Of a stretch of 64,000 nt of DNA, positions 10,856 to 21,690 are shown in pieces. A program made the position numbers and the translations under genes. The DNA is from Morinoia aosen. Lineage: Eukaryota; Arthropoda; Malacostraca; Amphipoda; Talitridae. The stretch is taken from assembly GCA_030386875.1 (NCBI GenBank), contig CM059569.1:39905842-39969841 (forward strand), written 5' to 3'. Numbering within the stretch: the first letter of the stretch is position 1; each line of letters starts with the position of its first letter. Under the pieces are notes generated by a model. It was not told the origin of the DNA. It saw only the letters and a list, made by a program, of their open reading frames with translations, and searched no databases.

Positions 10856-11040
10856 TTCTTAGCTTAATGTTTCTATGCACCTTGTGCAATGTGCATAGAT
10901 TCCGTGGTCCCTCAAGTCCATACTAAATGGTGCCTTCATCCTTCGTCCCTTTGAACATCTTTGTCGTGGTAAAGGTAAAGGGAGGCTAAAATTTTCTTAT
11001 ATAATAATAAAAATCATAATAATATAAATAATAATATTAA
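10856..11040 (+). mobile_element. SINE-like copy C, 5'-truncated
   Basis: Matches the 3' half of the SINE family (CTTGTGCA...GCATAGATTCC, CCATACTAAATGGTGCCTTC, GGGAGGCTAAAATTTTCTTA) and ends in an A/T-rich ATAATAATAA tail. The head is missing, typical of 5' truncation. Confidence 0.6.
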
Positions 11041-11186
11041 TGCTTCTCTAGGATAAACTGAGCTCGCATATCGTATATACTTGCGAATCAGACTTCTGTC
11101 ACGATTTTCAAGTTTTCGTTAGTTTGTTTGCTCTTTGATTTTTCACCAGACTTATTGCGGAAATTTAGCGTTCACTTATCTTATGG

Positions 11187-11440
11187 AGGGTGCCTTATGG
11201 GGTGAGTAGAGGTGTGAGTGGTGCCTTATGGTTCCATTCACCCCGCAAGGCACCACTCACCCTTCCACAGCAAGGCACCACTTACCCCTCTACAGCAAGG
11301 CACAATTCACCCTTCCACAGCAAGGCCCCACTTACCCCTCTACAGCAAGGCACCACTCACCCCACTACACCAAGGCACCATTCACCCCACTACACCAAGG
11401 CACCATTCACCTCAAATACCTCTGACCCCTCTACAGAAAA
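11187..11440 (+). repeat. 25-bp minisatellite with an inverted leading unit
   Basis: About seven to eight units beginning CAAGGCACCACTCACCC, exact period 25, alternating between a TTCCACAG and a CTCTACAG ending. The leftmost part (11187-11240) contains the unit in reverse orientation (GGTGCCTTATGGGGTGAGTA), so the array starts with a small inversion. Confidence 0.8.
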
Positions 11441-12412
11441 AACTACAGCACCTACACTTTTTTTTGCAGGAAATTAGAAGTCGATGCATCAGTTACATTA
11501 CTGATAAAAATTTAGTTGTCCTGAAACGCAAAATATCTTGCCTTATGATGATTAAATTATCAACATATTGAGAAGGGAAATTTGATGGAGTTTATATTTA
11601 TTTCCTTTCAATGGTATTTCATAATAGTTTCAATAAATATACAACTTTTGCAGCCATTAGTTGTCGGTCTTCATGCGACGAAAGACAAAATCAGAATTTT
11701 ATTATTTGGCGGAAATTCAGGTCGAATCGAATACCACAGGAACTTTGAAAAACGTTCGTTTGGGGCGATCATTGAATATTGCCCATTGTTCATGAAAATT
11801 TGGTGGAAATATTTTCATTTGACAAGGAACCAGTGCAGGAAGTGCTGGATTTGATTTCATTACTTTGAATTAATTTCTACCTACATACGCTTGTGATACC
11901 TTAGTATATATTTTATATATATATATATATATATGCATAACATTGTTAGTAAGACCTTTGCATAAAATAGTCATGTTTAGGACGACTGAAAAAATTGGGA
12001 TTAAAATCAACGCTCTTTCTGATGTACATAAAGAATAATTGCACAGCAATATATGTATAGCAGCGTTTTCTAAAATAACTTCGTGAAAGTTATATTGTCA
12101 ATATTAAAACAATCAGTATATAAACAATAGGTACAGTGTCGTTCATTGTTACATAGTTAGACATAAATTGTACGAATATTTTGACACCCATGCAAAAGGC
12201 AAGATTATGAACGGTAATAATACGGTCAGTAGGTGAACTATACTATCTATGAAGTGCTGCTTTTTCTATCAGCGCCACTATATGGGAGTATGTAATTATG
12301 GAAAATTCACGGAACTAAGCTGTAGTAGTATTCAAAAATTTGTTTTGAAAGTGTCTTTTGAATACTAGAAATTGAAATCATGACTTTTAAATTAAACTTT
12401 TACCATAATTAC

Positions 12413-12597
12413 CTTGCTCAAAATACGAATAGAACTCTTCTGTTGTTGCTGTGCTACGCTTCAGTTCACCCAGCGACGCCGCAGACGACGTCGAGTGGTT
12501 ATGGTAGCCTTTGACAGTGATGCGACAGGGAAATTCACGCTCCGAGTCAGCAGCGCCAGCGATCACAGCGGTTAGAGTTACAGGGCAGTAACGGTAT
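12413..12597 (-). CDS. MULE-type transposase exon 2
   Basis: The block encodes a CPVTLTAVI segment and later a GYHNHS segment, completing the Cys/His pattern begun in exon 1 (CxxxC...HNH-like spacing). It ends at a donor (CAAG|GTAATTA) whose phase fits exon 3 exactly. The 5' boundary is approximate. No AG dinucleotide occurs on the minus strand between about 12650 and the start of the conserved frame, so the splice acceptor appears to be lost. Confidence 0.6.
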
Positions 12598-12725
12598 ACA
12601 TATATCACAAGTGCAAATAGAACGCAAGATATTTATGGTCAAATTATTCTATACATCACAATATCACAATTTCATTCACTAATGTTAATACACGGAAACC
12701 ATAACGCGTATGCCTGTTCACTTAC

Positions 12726-12991
12726 TTGGTATTAGTTATTCTCGCTCCTGTCTGTCCGAGATTGGCACGGTGGCACTTATAATTTAAAACTTCACTGCCA
12801 TTCTTATACGTATAAGAACCTCTCGCGGAAGTCCATCTTACAGGATTAATATCTGAAAATACTTTTAACCACGATTTGAACTCTTGTCTGGTTTTAATCT
12901 CACATTCGAGAATCTGCTCATCACCGTAAACGGATTGAACACATTTAAATTCACCTGGCCATGTTACATTTTGCTCATTACTGAGAGCCAT
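12726..12991 (-). CDS. MULE-type transposase exon 1 (N-terminal domain)
   Basis: The frame begins with MALSNEQNVTWPGEF at 12991 (an upstream in-frame Met at 13054 is possible) and runs to a good donor (AA|GTAAGTGA) whose GT is at 12725-12724. The protein carries WTSARGSYTYKNG and a YKCHR segment, the Cys/His-containing N-terminal region typical of this transposase group, which normally binds DNA. Start choice is uncertain because no promoter is seen upstream; the region beyond 13238 is a foldback repeat. Confidence 0.6.
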
Positions 12992-13237
12992 GATGCACGC
13001 ACCAAAGACAGCGTCGTGGAAACTAAGCTGAGAGCTAAATTGGCACCCACGCACAACAAAATCGTTACAGGTTTGGGACGTGTTTCATCATAGTTATGGT
13101 TTACTTTTAAATCACAATTAGTGAAATATTTCATAAAAATTTTGTATAAATATATGTATCTCAAATAGTGTGAAAGGTAATGAATGTTATATAGCAAGTC
13201 AAACATTAAATATATAGACTTATTATAATTTCCTAGA

Positions 13238-13503
13238 GTACCGAGATGGCTTGTCGAATTTTCCAAACACCAGCGTTCGTTGTAATAACTTATTATAACG
13301 ATTTAAGCAGGTTAACTTTTATATTCTGTTGCAGAATCCACTATCTAAGTACCTGTATCCTTCATAATTCAGTGATTAATAGTTATTTCATTACGAACAG
13401 ATAGTTTAGTAAACCTGAGTAGCACAACATCATTAAGAAATTGGCGCGAATGACAACCTTCCTGTTGCAGCTACGGAGGTGGAGGGAGAGGGTTGGGCGG
13501 TGT
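13238..13503 (+). repeat. Foldback palindrome, left arm
   Basis: Pairs with 13568-13832 along its whole length, from a CCGAGATGG outer end through CAAACACCAGCG, GGTTAACTTT and ACGAACAGATAG to GGCGCGAATG(A/G)CAAC and GGAGGTGGAGGGAGAGGG. Arms differ by scattered substitutions and small indels. The spacer is only about 64 bp, so a long hairpin is possible. Confidence 0.85.
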
Positions 13504-13567
13504 AGAAATTTGCGAAACTGGACCCTGTGCACCCGGCAGCGCACAGACTCCAATCTCGCAGGATTTC

Positions 13568-13832
13568 TACCCCGCCTAGCCCTCTCCCTCCACCTCCGTG
13601 TTGCTACATGAAGTTGCCATTCGCGCCAATTATTTAACTATGTAATTATTCTGAGGTTTATTAACCTATCTGTTCGTTATACAGTTATTATTAATCCCTG
13701 CATTATAAAGACTACAAGTACTTAGTAAGTAGATACTACAGCGGAATACCAAAGTTAACCTGTATTAAATCATTATAATAAGTTTTTACAACGACCGCTG
13801 GTGTTTGGCTATTCGACCCTCCATCTCGGCAC
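13568..13832 (-). repeat. Foldback palindrome, right arm
   Basis: Reverse-complement partner of 13238-13503. Could be a foldback or long-TIR MITE. Its position just upstream of MULE exon 1 makes long MULE TIRs a possibility, but no 9-bp target duplication was found. Confidence 0.85.
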
Positions 13833-13865
13833 GCAAAAACAGGCATTTTTAAACTTTTTATAGTT

Positions 13866-13976
13866 AACCTTAAACTAACTGAACTTGGCCTAACCTAACC
13901 CAACCTTACCTAACTTAACCTAACCTCTTAACCTAACTTAACTGAACTTAACCTAACCTAAATTAATTCAACCTAA
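13866..13976 (+). repeat. Degenerate CCTAA (insect telomere-type) repeats
   Basis: About 110 bp of mixed CCTAA, CTTAA and CTGAA pentamers (for example GGCCTAACCTAACCCAACC). This is a decayed TTAGG-type interstitial tract, C-rich on the plus strand. Confidence 0.7.
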
Positions 13977-14007
13977 CATTTCTGCAGCTGCTTGGAGGTG
14001 GTGCTGT

Positions 14008-14080
14008 AGCTTCTTGGAGGTGGAGGGAGAGGGCTGGGCGGGGTAGAAATCCTGCGAGATTGGAGTCTGCGCCACCCGGC
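14008..14080 (+). repeat. Third copy of the palindrome's inner segment
   Basis: Contains GGAGGTGGAGGGAGAGGG, CGGGGTAGAAATCCTGCG and AGATTGGAGTCTGCG, the same GC-rich core found (inverted) at about 13545-13600. The core is therefore a dispersed unit. Confidence 0.75.
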
Positions 14081-14520
14081 ACCACTGGCGGCTGACTTCT
14101 TTGAAGAGGGTATAGGAAAACTTGTCTCACGTTATGACAATTGCCTCAACCTTCATGGTGACTTCATAGAAAAATAACCAAGACATTGTGAATCTTTTAG
14201 TAATAAAATCATCCTGTTATCACAATTTGTCTTTTATTTATAGCCTATCGGAACTAAAAAAACAGCCCTTGTATTATATAATGTATAAATCCACTGAGGG
14301 GCTATCTCTATTAAATGGTTGAAAATTATAAGCCTACGCTCAGGAACGTCACTCATCCTAAAATCAGTTCTCGAATATGAAGTTCTTGTGAATATCAGTA
14401 AGTAATATGTTAGATAATTATTAGTTCATCCCACTTTCAGCTGAAAAACCACTCGGTCAGTCATGGGTACGAGTAAGTTAATAGTACACGATCAAATGTA
14501 ATAGTGAACGTAAAATAAGG
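14080..14520. other. AT-rich spacer, nothing recognised
   Basis: No coding frame, repeat or RNA gene visible. Confidence 0.5.
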
Positions 14521-14522
14521 AC

Positions 14523-14614
14523 TCTATAAAATGCCCGAGCAGTCACTGAATTCAGTTAAGCCAACATGTAGTTATTCGTCAGCCTGTCCTTTGTGATATG
14601 CAGCTCTAGGTAAC
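14523..14614 (+). pseudogene. Core promoter plus signal-peptide-like first exon, nonsense at codon 2 (copy 1)
   Basis: CTATAAAATG (TATA at 14525) is followed 29 bp later by TTCAGTT, a perfect arthropod initiator (A at 14554). Then comes ATG TAG and an in-frame LFVSLSFVICSS, a short hydrophobic signal-peptide-like run, ending at AG|GTAACG, a plausible splice donor. If codon 2 was once AAG the exon would begin Met-Lys-Leu-Phe-Val, as many insect secreted or cuticular proteins do. Two diverged copies lie at 20.87 and 26.84 kb. The downstream exon is not identifiable; a 25-bp array begins about 35 bp later. It could also be part of a transposable element. Confidence 0.45.
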
Positions 14615-14639
14615 GCACTAAGCCCTGCATTGCTCGTGG

Positions 14640-17628
14640 GACCATGAACAACTGTCTCACAAATGACTATGAACAACTGTCCAACAAACGACTATGAACC
14701 ACTGTCCCACAAATGACTATGAACAACTGTCTCACAAATGACTATGAACAACTGTCCCACAAACGACTATGAACCACTGTCCCACGAATGACTATGAACC
14801 ACTGTCCCACAAATGACTATGAACAACTGTCCCACAAACGACTATGAACAACTGTCCCACAAATGACTATGAACAACTGTCCAACAAATGACTATGAACC
14901 ACTGTCCCACAAATGAATATGAACCACGGTCCCACAAATGACTATGAACCACTGTCCCACAAATGACTATGAACAACTGTCCCACAAATGACTATGAACC
15001 ACTGTACCACAAATGACTATGAACAACTGTCCCACAAATGACTATGAACCACTGTCTCACAAATGACTATGAACAACTGTCCCACAAATTACTATGAACA
15101 ACTGTCCCACAAATGACTATGAAAAACTGTCCCACAAATGACTATGAACCACTGTCCTACAAATGACTATGAACCACTGTCCTACAAATGACTATGAACA
15201 ACTGTCCCACAAACGACTATGAACAACTGTCCCACAGACGACTATGAACAACTGTCCCAAAAATGACTATGAACAACTGTCCCACAAATGACGATGAACA
15301 ACTGTCCTACAACTGATTATGAACCACTGTCCCACAAATGACTATGAGCAACTGTCCCACAAATACTATAAACCAGTGTCCCACAAATGAATATGAACCA
15401 GTGTCCCACAAATGACTATGAACCACTGTCTCACAAATGACGATGAACCACTGTCCTACAACTGATTATGAACCACTGTCCCACAAATGACTATGAACAA
15501 CTGTCCCACAAATGACTATGAACCACTGTCCCACAGATGACTATGAACCACTGTCCCACAGATGACTATGAACCACTGTCCCACAGATGACTATGAACCA
15601 CTGTCCCACAGATGACTATGAACCACTGTCCCACAGATGACTATGAACCACTGTCTCATAAATGACTATGAACAACTGTCCCACAAATGACTATGAACAA
15701 CTGTCTCACAATTGACTATGAACAACTGTCCCACAATTGACTATGAACAACTGTCCCACAAATGACTATGAACCACTTTCTCACAAATGACTATGAACCA
15801 CTGTCCCACAAATGACTATGAACCACTGTCCTACAAATGACTATGAACAACTGTCCCACAAATACTATGAACCAGTGTCCCACAAATGAATATGAACCAG
15901 TTTCCCACAAATGACTATGAACCACTGTCTCACAAATGACGATGAACAACTGTCCTACAACTGATTATGAACCACTGTCCCACAAATGACCATGAACAAC
16001 TGTCCCACAAACGACTATGAACCACTGTCCCACAAATAACTATGAACAACTGTCCCAAAAATGACTATGAACAACTGTCCCACAAATGACTATGAACAAC
16101 TGTCCCACAAATGATTATGAACAACTGTCCCACAAATGACTATGAACAACTGTCCCACAAATAACTATGAACAACTGTCCCAAAAATGACTCTGAACAAA
16201 TGGCCCACAAATGACTATGAACAACTGTCCCACAAATGACTATGAACAACTGTCCCACAAATGACTATGAACCACTGTCCTACAAATGACTATGAACAAC
16301 TGTCCCACAAACGACTATGAACAACTGTCCCACAAACGACTATGAACAACTGTCCCAAAAATGACTATGAACAACTGTCCCACAAATGACGATGAACAAC
16401 TGTCCTACAACTGATTATGAACCACTGTCCCACAAATGACTATGAACAACTGTCCCACAAGTACTATGAACCAGTGTCCCACAAATGACTATGAACCACT
16501 GTCTCACAAATGACGATGAACAACTGTCCTACAACTGATTATGAACCACTGTCCCACAAATGACTATGAACAACTGTCCCACAAATGACCATGAACAACT
16601 GTCCCACAAACGACTATGAACCACTGTCCCACAAATAACTATGAACAACTGTCCCAAAAATGACTATGAGCAACTGTCCCACAAATGACTATGAACAACT
16701 GTCCCACAAATAACTATGAACAACTGTCCCACAAATAACTATGAACAACTGTTCCAAAAATGACTATGAACAACTGTCCCACAAATGACTATGAACAACT
16801 GTCCCACAAATGTCTATGAACAACTGTCCCACAAATGACTATGAACCACTGTCCTACAAATGACTATGAACAACTGTCCCACAAACGACTATGAACCACT
16901 GTCCCACAGATGACTATGAACCACTGTCCCACAGATGACTATGAACCACTGTCCCACAGATGACTATGAACCACTGTCCCACAGATGACTATGAACCACT
17001 GTCCCACAGATGACTATGAACCACTGTCTCATAAATTACTATGAACCACTGTCTCATAAATGACTATGAACAACTGTCCCACAAATGACTATGAACAACT
17101 GTCCCACAATTGACTATGAACAACTGTCCCACAATTGACTATGAACAACTGTCCCACAAATGACTATGAACCACTTTCTCACAAATGACTATGAACCACT
17201 GTCCCACAAATGACTATGAACCACTGTCCTACAAATGACTTTGAACAACTGTCCCACAAATACAATGAACCAGTGTCCCACAAATGAAAATGAACCAGTT
17301 TCCCACAAATGACTATGAACCACTGTCTCACAAATGACGATGAACAACTGTCCTACAACTGATTATGAACCACTGTCCCACAAATGACTATGAACCACTG
17401 TCCCACAAATAACTATGAACAACTGTCCCAAAAATGACTATGAACAACTGTCCCACAAATGACTATGAACAACTGTCCCACAAATGATTATGAAAAACTG
17501 TCCAACAAATGACTATGAACAACTGTCCCACAAATAACTATGAACAACTGTCCCAAAAATGACTATGAACAACTGTCCCACAAATGACTATGAACAACTG
17601 TCCCACAAATGATTATGAACAATTGTCA
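14640..17628 (+). repeat. 25-bp satellite array, about 119 units, with higher-order duplication
   Basis: Unit ACTATGAACAACTGTCCCAC plus AAATG. Variants alternate AACAACTG/AACCACTG and CCCAC/CTCAC/CCTAC, and there are 24-bp units lacking a base (AAATACTATG). A run of CCCACAGATG units at 15531-15640 recurs at 16903-17010, and the flanking variant order recurs too, offset 1,373-1,398 bp. No unique spacers and no coding potential. Confidence 0.95.
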
Positions 17629-17771
17629 TTCGAACAATTGCTTCAGATCCCCAATTTCGTAAAACCTGCCTTTCCAGACATTTACGATCCCGTTAACGGA
17701 ATTTTAAACTTGAATTGCTCACCAACCTATTGACCATTTCCTGCTCATGTTTACTTCAATTACGAGAGTAG

Positions 17772-18140
17772 CGGGAGAAGTGCAGCCAACTGACCCGCGG
17801 GGGACGTGCAGCCAACTGTCCAGCGGGGGACGTGCAGCCAACTGTTCAACGGGGGACGTGCAGCCAACTGTCCAGCGGGGGACGTGCAGCCAACTGTCCA
17901 GCGGGGGACGTGCAGCCAACTGTCCAGCGGGGGACGTGCAGCCAACTGTCCAGCGGGGGACGTGCAACCAACTGTCCAGCGGGGGACGTGCAGCCAACTG
18001 TCCAGCGGGGGACGTGCAGCCAACTGTCCAGCGGGGGACGTGCAGCCAACTGTCCAGCGGGGGACGTGCAGCCAACTGTCCAGCGGGGGACGTGCAGCCA
18101 ACTGCCCAGCGGGGGACGTGCAGCCAACTGCCCAGTGTGG
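17772..18140 (+). repeat. 26-bp minisatellite (about 14 units)
   Basis: Unit CAGCCAACTGTCCAGCGGGG plus GACGTG. Period 26 makes all frames cycle, producing long open frames on both strands that I do not regard as genes. Confidence 0.95.
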
Positions 18141-18606
18141 GACGTGCAGCAACCAACCAGTGGGGGACGCGCAGCAACCAACCAGTGGGGGACGCGCAGC
18201 AACCAACCAGTGGGGGACGCGCAGCAACCAACCAGTGGGGGACGCGCAGCAACCAACCAGTGGGGGACGCGCAGCAACCAACCAGTGGGGGACGCGCAGC
18301 AACCAACCAGTGGGGGACGCGCAGCAACCAACCAGTGGGGGACGCGCAGCAACCAACCAGTGGGGGACGCGCAGCAACCAACCAGTGGGGGACGCGCAGC
18401 AACCAACCAGTGGGGGACGCGCAGCAACCAACCAGTGGGGGACGCGCAGCAACCAACCAGTGGGGGACGCGCAGCAACCAACCAGTGGGGGACGCGCAGC
18501 AACCAACCAGTGGGGGACGCGCAGCAACCAACCAGTGGGGGACGCGCAGCAACCAACCAGTGGGGGACGCGCAGCAACCAACCAGTGGGGGACGCGCAGC
18601 AACCAA
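18141..18606 (+). repeat. 25-bp minisatellite (about 18 units), nearly perfect
   Basis: Unit CAGCAACCAACCAGTGGGGG plus ACGCG, joined directly to the 26-bp array and clearly derived from it (shared CAGC-AAC-CAG-GGGGACG framework, one base shorter). Units are almost identical, indicating recent expansion. Confidence 0.95.
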
Positions 18607-18642
18607 GTGAAGTGGGGAAATATCCTCAAACTTCACGTCACT

Positions 18643-18644
18643 CT

Positions 18645-18686
<42 letters not shown>

Positions 18687-18687
18687 A
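18643..18687 (+). repeat. (CA)n microsatellite
   Basis: CACACACACACA...TATACACACACA run. Confidence 0.95.
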
Positions 18688-18689
18688 GT

Positions 18690-19570
18690 CCTACCTGGTC
18701 GAGGACGGTGAGCGCAAAATCCCCACAGCGGAGACCGTCTTCCAGCGCCTCTTACCAAGTCCACATGTCGCGTTGAGCTCTCCCGGCCTCAGGCAGAGCA
18801 GAGCTTCTCTCTGAAATGCAATCCCAAGTTAGGAACGGCAAGTGATGCTTGAGCGTGCAGATCTTGCGTCGAGTTGGCTAGCGTTTTGTGAGGCGTGCAA
18901 TTGGTCACCGGACAGTGGTTGTGCCATCTGGCCAGAGCAAACTATCAGGCGAGAACAAACCATCTCAACCAAATTAACCACCGGGCACGAAGAAATAAAT
19001 TTTATAGAAACCATCTGGCGAGACTTTGAATATCTGAATTGGAGGTTATTTAAATTATTCAAGATTGTAGCGGTTTCCTCCTGGTTAATGAACAGTCAAC
19101 CGAGAAAGTCAAATGTAAATTTCAAAATTTAAAATCAAGTAGTAGGACAACGGTGTAAAATTAGCGTCTTGATTGGCCCAGCTCTCTACGTAGGCAAAAG
19201 AAAGTGTGTGAACATGTCGATGAGGCCGAGAAATAAAATGAAAACGATAACACCCGTACAGGAAGTGGACTGTACTGCGGCCTTCTCTACGGGAAAGGTC
19301 AACGTAAAGAATGAGACAGAATACTAGACAAAATTTCAAGCTTGGCTGAATGACTAAGAGAAAAAGTATCTTTGAATTTCTTGATGCACAAAGTGCAATA
19401 GCATCTATTAGGTTTGGTTACGGATATATCGAGCTAACGGAGAGTTATCTTAAATCAACTCGGAGTTAAGTTCCTTTCGTACACAGTAAAACAAAGTCAA
19501 ATTTATGCAAATACACGGTCAAAAAAGCGACTACAGTCTCCAATTTAATACTAGATCTCATGATTAGACT
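18690..19570. other. Unassigned single-copy DNA
   Basis: A frame of 96 codons at 18842-19132 (plus) is open but unrecognised and overlaps an opposite frame of similar length. No splice or promoter support. Confidence 0.4.
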
Positions 19571-19571
19571 A

Positions 19572-19755
19572 GATATTAGTTTAAGCCTCTCTAACCGCAA
19601 CAAATACGTCCCAAAAAAGGAAGGAGGAAGGCCCCATTCAGAATGGAGTTACTTCCTATACACAAGGTGCATAGAAAGAGAAAGTTGAGGAAGAAGTTTA
19701 TGAAACAAGATAAAAAATGAAGAATAAAGAAGTAGGAGCTGAAAATTAGGACAGC
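19572..19755 (-). mobile_element. SINE-like copy D, truncated
   Basis: Shares TTTAAGCCTC, GGAAGGAGGAAGGCCCCATT, CACAAGGTGCATAGAAA and GAAACAAGATAAAAAATGAA with the family. It stops at GGACAGCAG and is followed directly by copy E. Confidence 0.6.
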
Positions 19756-19756
19756 A

Positions 19757-20107
19757 GATTAGATTAGATATTAGTTTAAGCCTCCCTAACCGCAAAAAAG
19801 ACGTTCTAAAGAGAGAAAGAGGGAAAGTGCGGTTGAGTTGAGGGAACGCGGAATCTATGCACAATTTGCATAGAAAAGGTAAGTTGAGAAAGAAATTCAT
19901 GAAGCAAGATAAAAGATGAAGAATAAAGTAGTTCGTGCTATAAAACAGGACAGCAGTGAACCAAAAAACAGGTGGTCCTCAACACAACAAAAATCATTTT
20001 CTTTCGACAAAAGAAGGCCTACCTAACTCTCAGCTCGTGCCCTCACACATTTTCTCGTGGGAGTGCTAACTCCCATAGATAAAACAGTTGTATCCCCCCC
20101 AGGGGTT
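19757..20107 (-). mobile_element. SINE-like copy E, near full length
   Basis: Contains all family landmarks from GATATTAGTTTAAGCCTCCC to GTTGTATCCCCCCCAGGGG. Copies D and E are head-to-tail with the same GATTAGATATTAG start, suggesting insertion at or duplication of the tail. Confidence 0.65.
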
Positions 20108-20139
20108 ATAAATATTAGCAATGGTGCTACATATAAATC

Positions 20140-20484
20140 CTGAAGCTTCAACTCATGTGGGAGGCGTTCTCCTACTCAGAAGGTTACAAAGAGAGGAAGG
20201 CACCTCTTAGTTTGGACGCAGTATGGAACAAGGTCACTTGCGCACACAAACAACAAGTTAGGAGGCAAGTTACTGAAACACGACAGCAGTGGATGTAGAG
20301 AGTAATAGGTGCTGAAAGCATGACAGTAGTCTACCGAAAAAAATAGTCCGCAACATAAACAAAAATTAATCAATTTCAACAGAAGGACAACCTACTTAAA
20401 TTTCAGCTCGGAACCTCGCATCTTCCCTATGTTAGCTCCAATTCGTTTTTACACAAAAGTTGCATCTCCTTGATGGGTAAAAGT
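20140..20484 (-). mobile_element. SINE-like copy F, diverged
   Basis: Recognisable as AGAGAGGAAGGCACC, CACGACAGCAG, GTAATAGGTGCTGAAA, TTTCAGCTCGGAACCTCGCA and TTGCATCTCCTTGATGGG, in family order. Confidence 0.55.
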
Positions 20485-20640
20485 GCAAGAAGAAAGTAGC
20501 AAGCGCTGAAAAAGGCAGTAGTTGAATGAAAAAAAAATGATCCATCATAATGGCAAAAAATCTATTCGACTTCAACACGGCCATCAGCTCGGGACCTCAC
20601 GATTTCCCATGTGATGGTAAATTCTGATGCAAACAATACT
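20485..20640 (-). mobile_element. SINE-like copy G, fragment
   Basis: Contains GCAAGAAGAAAGTAGCAAGC, AATGATCCATCATAATGGCA and CATCAGCTCGGGACCTCACG. Only the head-proximal half remains. Confidence 0.5.
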
Positions 20641-20864
20641 AGTACCGTCCCACTAAAGAGTCACCTTTAAATGGTCAAAATGGTGTATCGCCATAAAGCA
20701 TCTTGAATAAATTTTAGAACACACGTTCCTAGTTTGCACATGTTTTTGTTACACAAATCTCATTTGCTCCCACACGCTCAGTAACTATTGCATTAGTCAA
20801 GTAAAAGTTCAAATAAAGCGTTCTGGATTGAATTGAGTTGTACGAGTGGAATGAAGTTCCCTTA

Positions 20865-20960
20865 GGATGCCCTAGGAGTTACTTAACTTAGTCGGGCACA
20901 CAAGTGGTCATATCTCAGCCTGTACTTTGTGGTATGTAGTTCGCAGTAATAATTGCTACC
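20865..20960 (+). pseudogene. Promoter/exon-1-like segment, copy 2
   Basis: Aligns with 14523-14614: AGGATGCCC (where copy 1 has TATAAAATGCCC), AGTTACTTAACTTAGT, then CATATCTCAGCCTGTACTTTG and TGGTATGTAGTTCGCAGTAAT. The TATA box and start codon are not preserved. Similarity to copy 3 continues past the donor-like position. Confidence 0.4.
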
Positions 20961-21129
20961 ACTTGTGCTAAATAGAACGGGAAATTTTCAAGACATATTA
21001 CTCCAAAGCCCGAAATTTCAAAATGCGCACTGCGAGAGCCTATTTCGGTCACAAAAACTAACTCTGCCTAACGTGAATTGCAGATGAAAATCATCAATGA
21101 CTTCAACGTATTTACGACTACAATTACGA

Positions 21130-21690
21130 CAAAATATACCCAAATTTATTCCAACAAAACACTAGCAATTTATACCAACAAGAATATTACAAATTTCCCT
21201 CAACCATATCTAACCATAATTCAGCCCTAGAAATAATTGGAAACTTTTCATTTAAAAAAAATAACAACTTATCCTCATAATAACAAAAAAGAATTCAAAC
21301 ATTCATGAGCTAAACCTTTGAAAAAGCTGAAACCAACCATTTTATAATTCTAAAATTATATCTTTATAAAACTAAAAACTTATCTTCATGGAGCCTACAA
21401 AACCCAGGCGTCTAAAACCTACAAAACCTATACTTTTAAAACCTAAAAAACGGACCCCTGTACTGCTGCATACTATACTCTTAAAACCTAAAAATCTATT
21501 CCTACGAAACTTGAAAATCTAAATTTATAAAACCCATAAATTCGCAATCATAAAATCTAAAATTTTTGATTCCAAAAACCCAAAAATGTGTATCGATCCC
21601 TTTACAAGCTAAAGACCAATTTTTTTAAAACCAAAACACCTACTTGAAAAGAAACGTAAAAACGTATTTCATGAAGTCTAAAACCTATGT
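21130..21690 (+). repeat. A-rich region with degenerate AAAACCTA repeats
   Basis: Strongly A-rich on the plus strand with many (T)AAAACC(T)A words spaced about 20-30 bp (for example AAAACCTACAAAACCTATAC). No frame supported. Confidence 0.5.

Larger units (their letters stand above)
10507..12412 (-). other. MULE intron with a SINE fragment, minisatellite and AT-rich DNA
   Basis: Bounded by GT (12412-12411) and AG (10508-10507) on the minus strand. It holds short CA and TA runs (10552-10592, about 11905-11935), SINE copy C and a 25-bp minisatellite. A 90-residue plus-strand frame at 11582-11854 is unrecognised and antisense to the gene. Confidence 0.55.
2615..12991 (-). pseudogene. MULE-type transposase gene, multi-exon, disrupted by a hAT insertion
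   Basis: Five coding blocks on the minus strand join into one protein resembling arthropod MULE (Mutator-like) transposases: 12991-12726, about 12597-12413, 10506-10187, 3810-3699 and 2970-2615. Introns 12412-10507 and 3698-2971 have GT...AG ends in matching phase. Visible catalytic-domain landmarks are the first acidic strand (VMFVDTTSH), a conserved LPLGVIITS segment, the second acidic motif (VTDDSEAE) and a C-x2-H motif (CVFH) followed by an aromatic helix. The third catalytic acidic residue and the C-terminus are not seen. Two lesions are visible: a 6.4-kb hAT element inside the central exon, and no AG acceptor before the second block. It could be a mobile MULE or a host gene derived from one; I found no TIRs that settle this. 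Confidence 0.72.

Noticed and set aside
13256..13640. tRNA or structured ncRNA at the hairpin
   Set aside because: The long pairing is a DNA inverted repeat with a GC-rich loop; no tRNA cloverleaf or conserved pol III boxes seen.
14640..17628. CRISPR array
   Set aside because: Units are contiguous with no unique spacers, and the genome is eukaryotic.
17719..18776. Frames of about 300 codons on both strands over the 25/26-bp arrays
   Set aside because: Unit lengths not divisible by three cycle through all frames; opposite-strand overlaps of equal length show this is repeat artefact.
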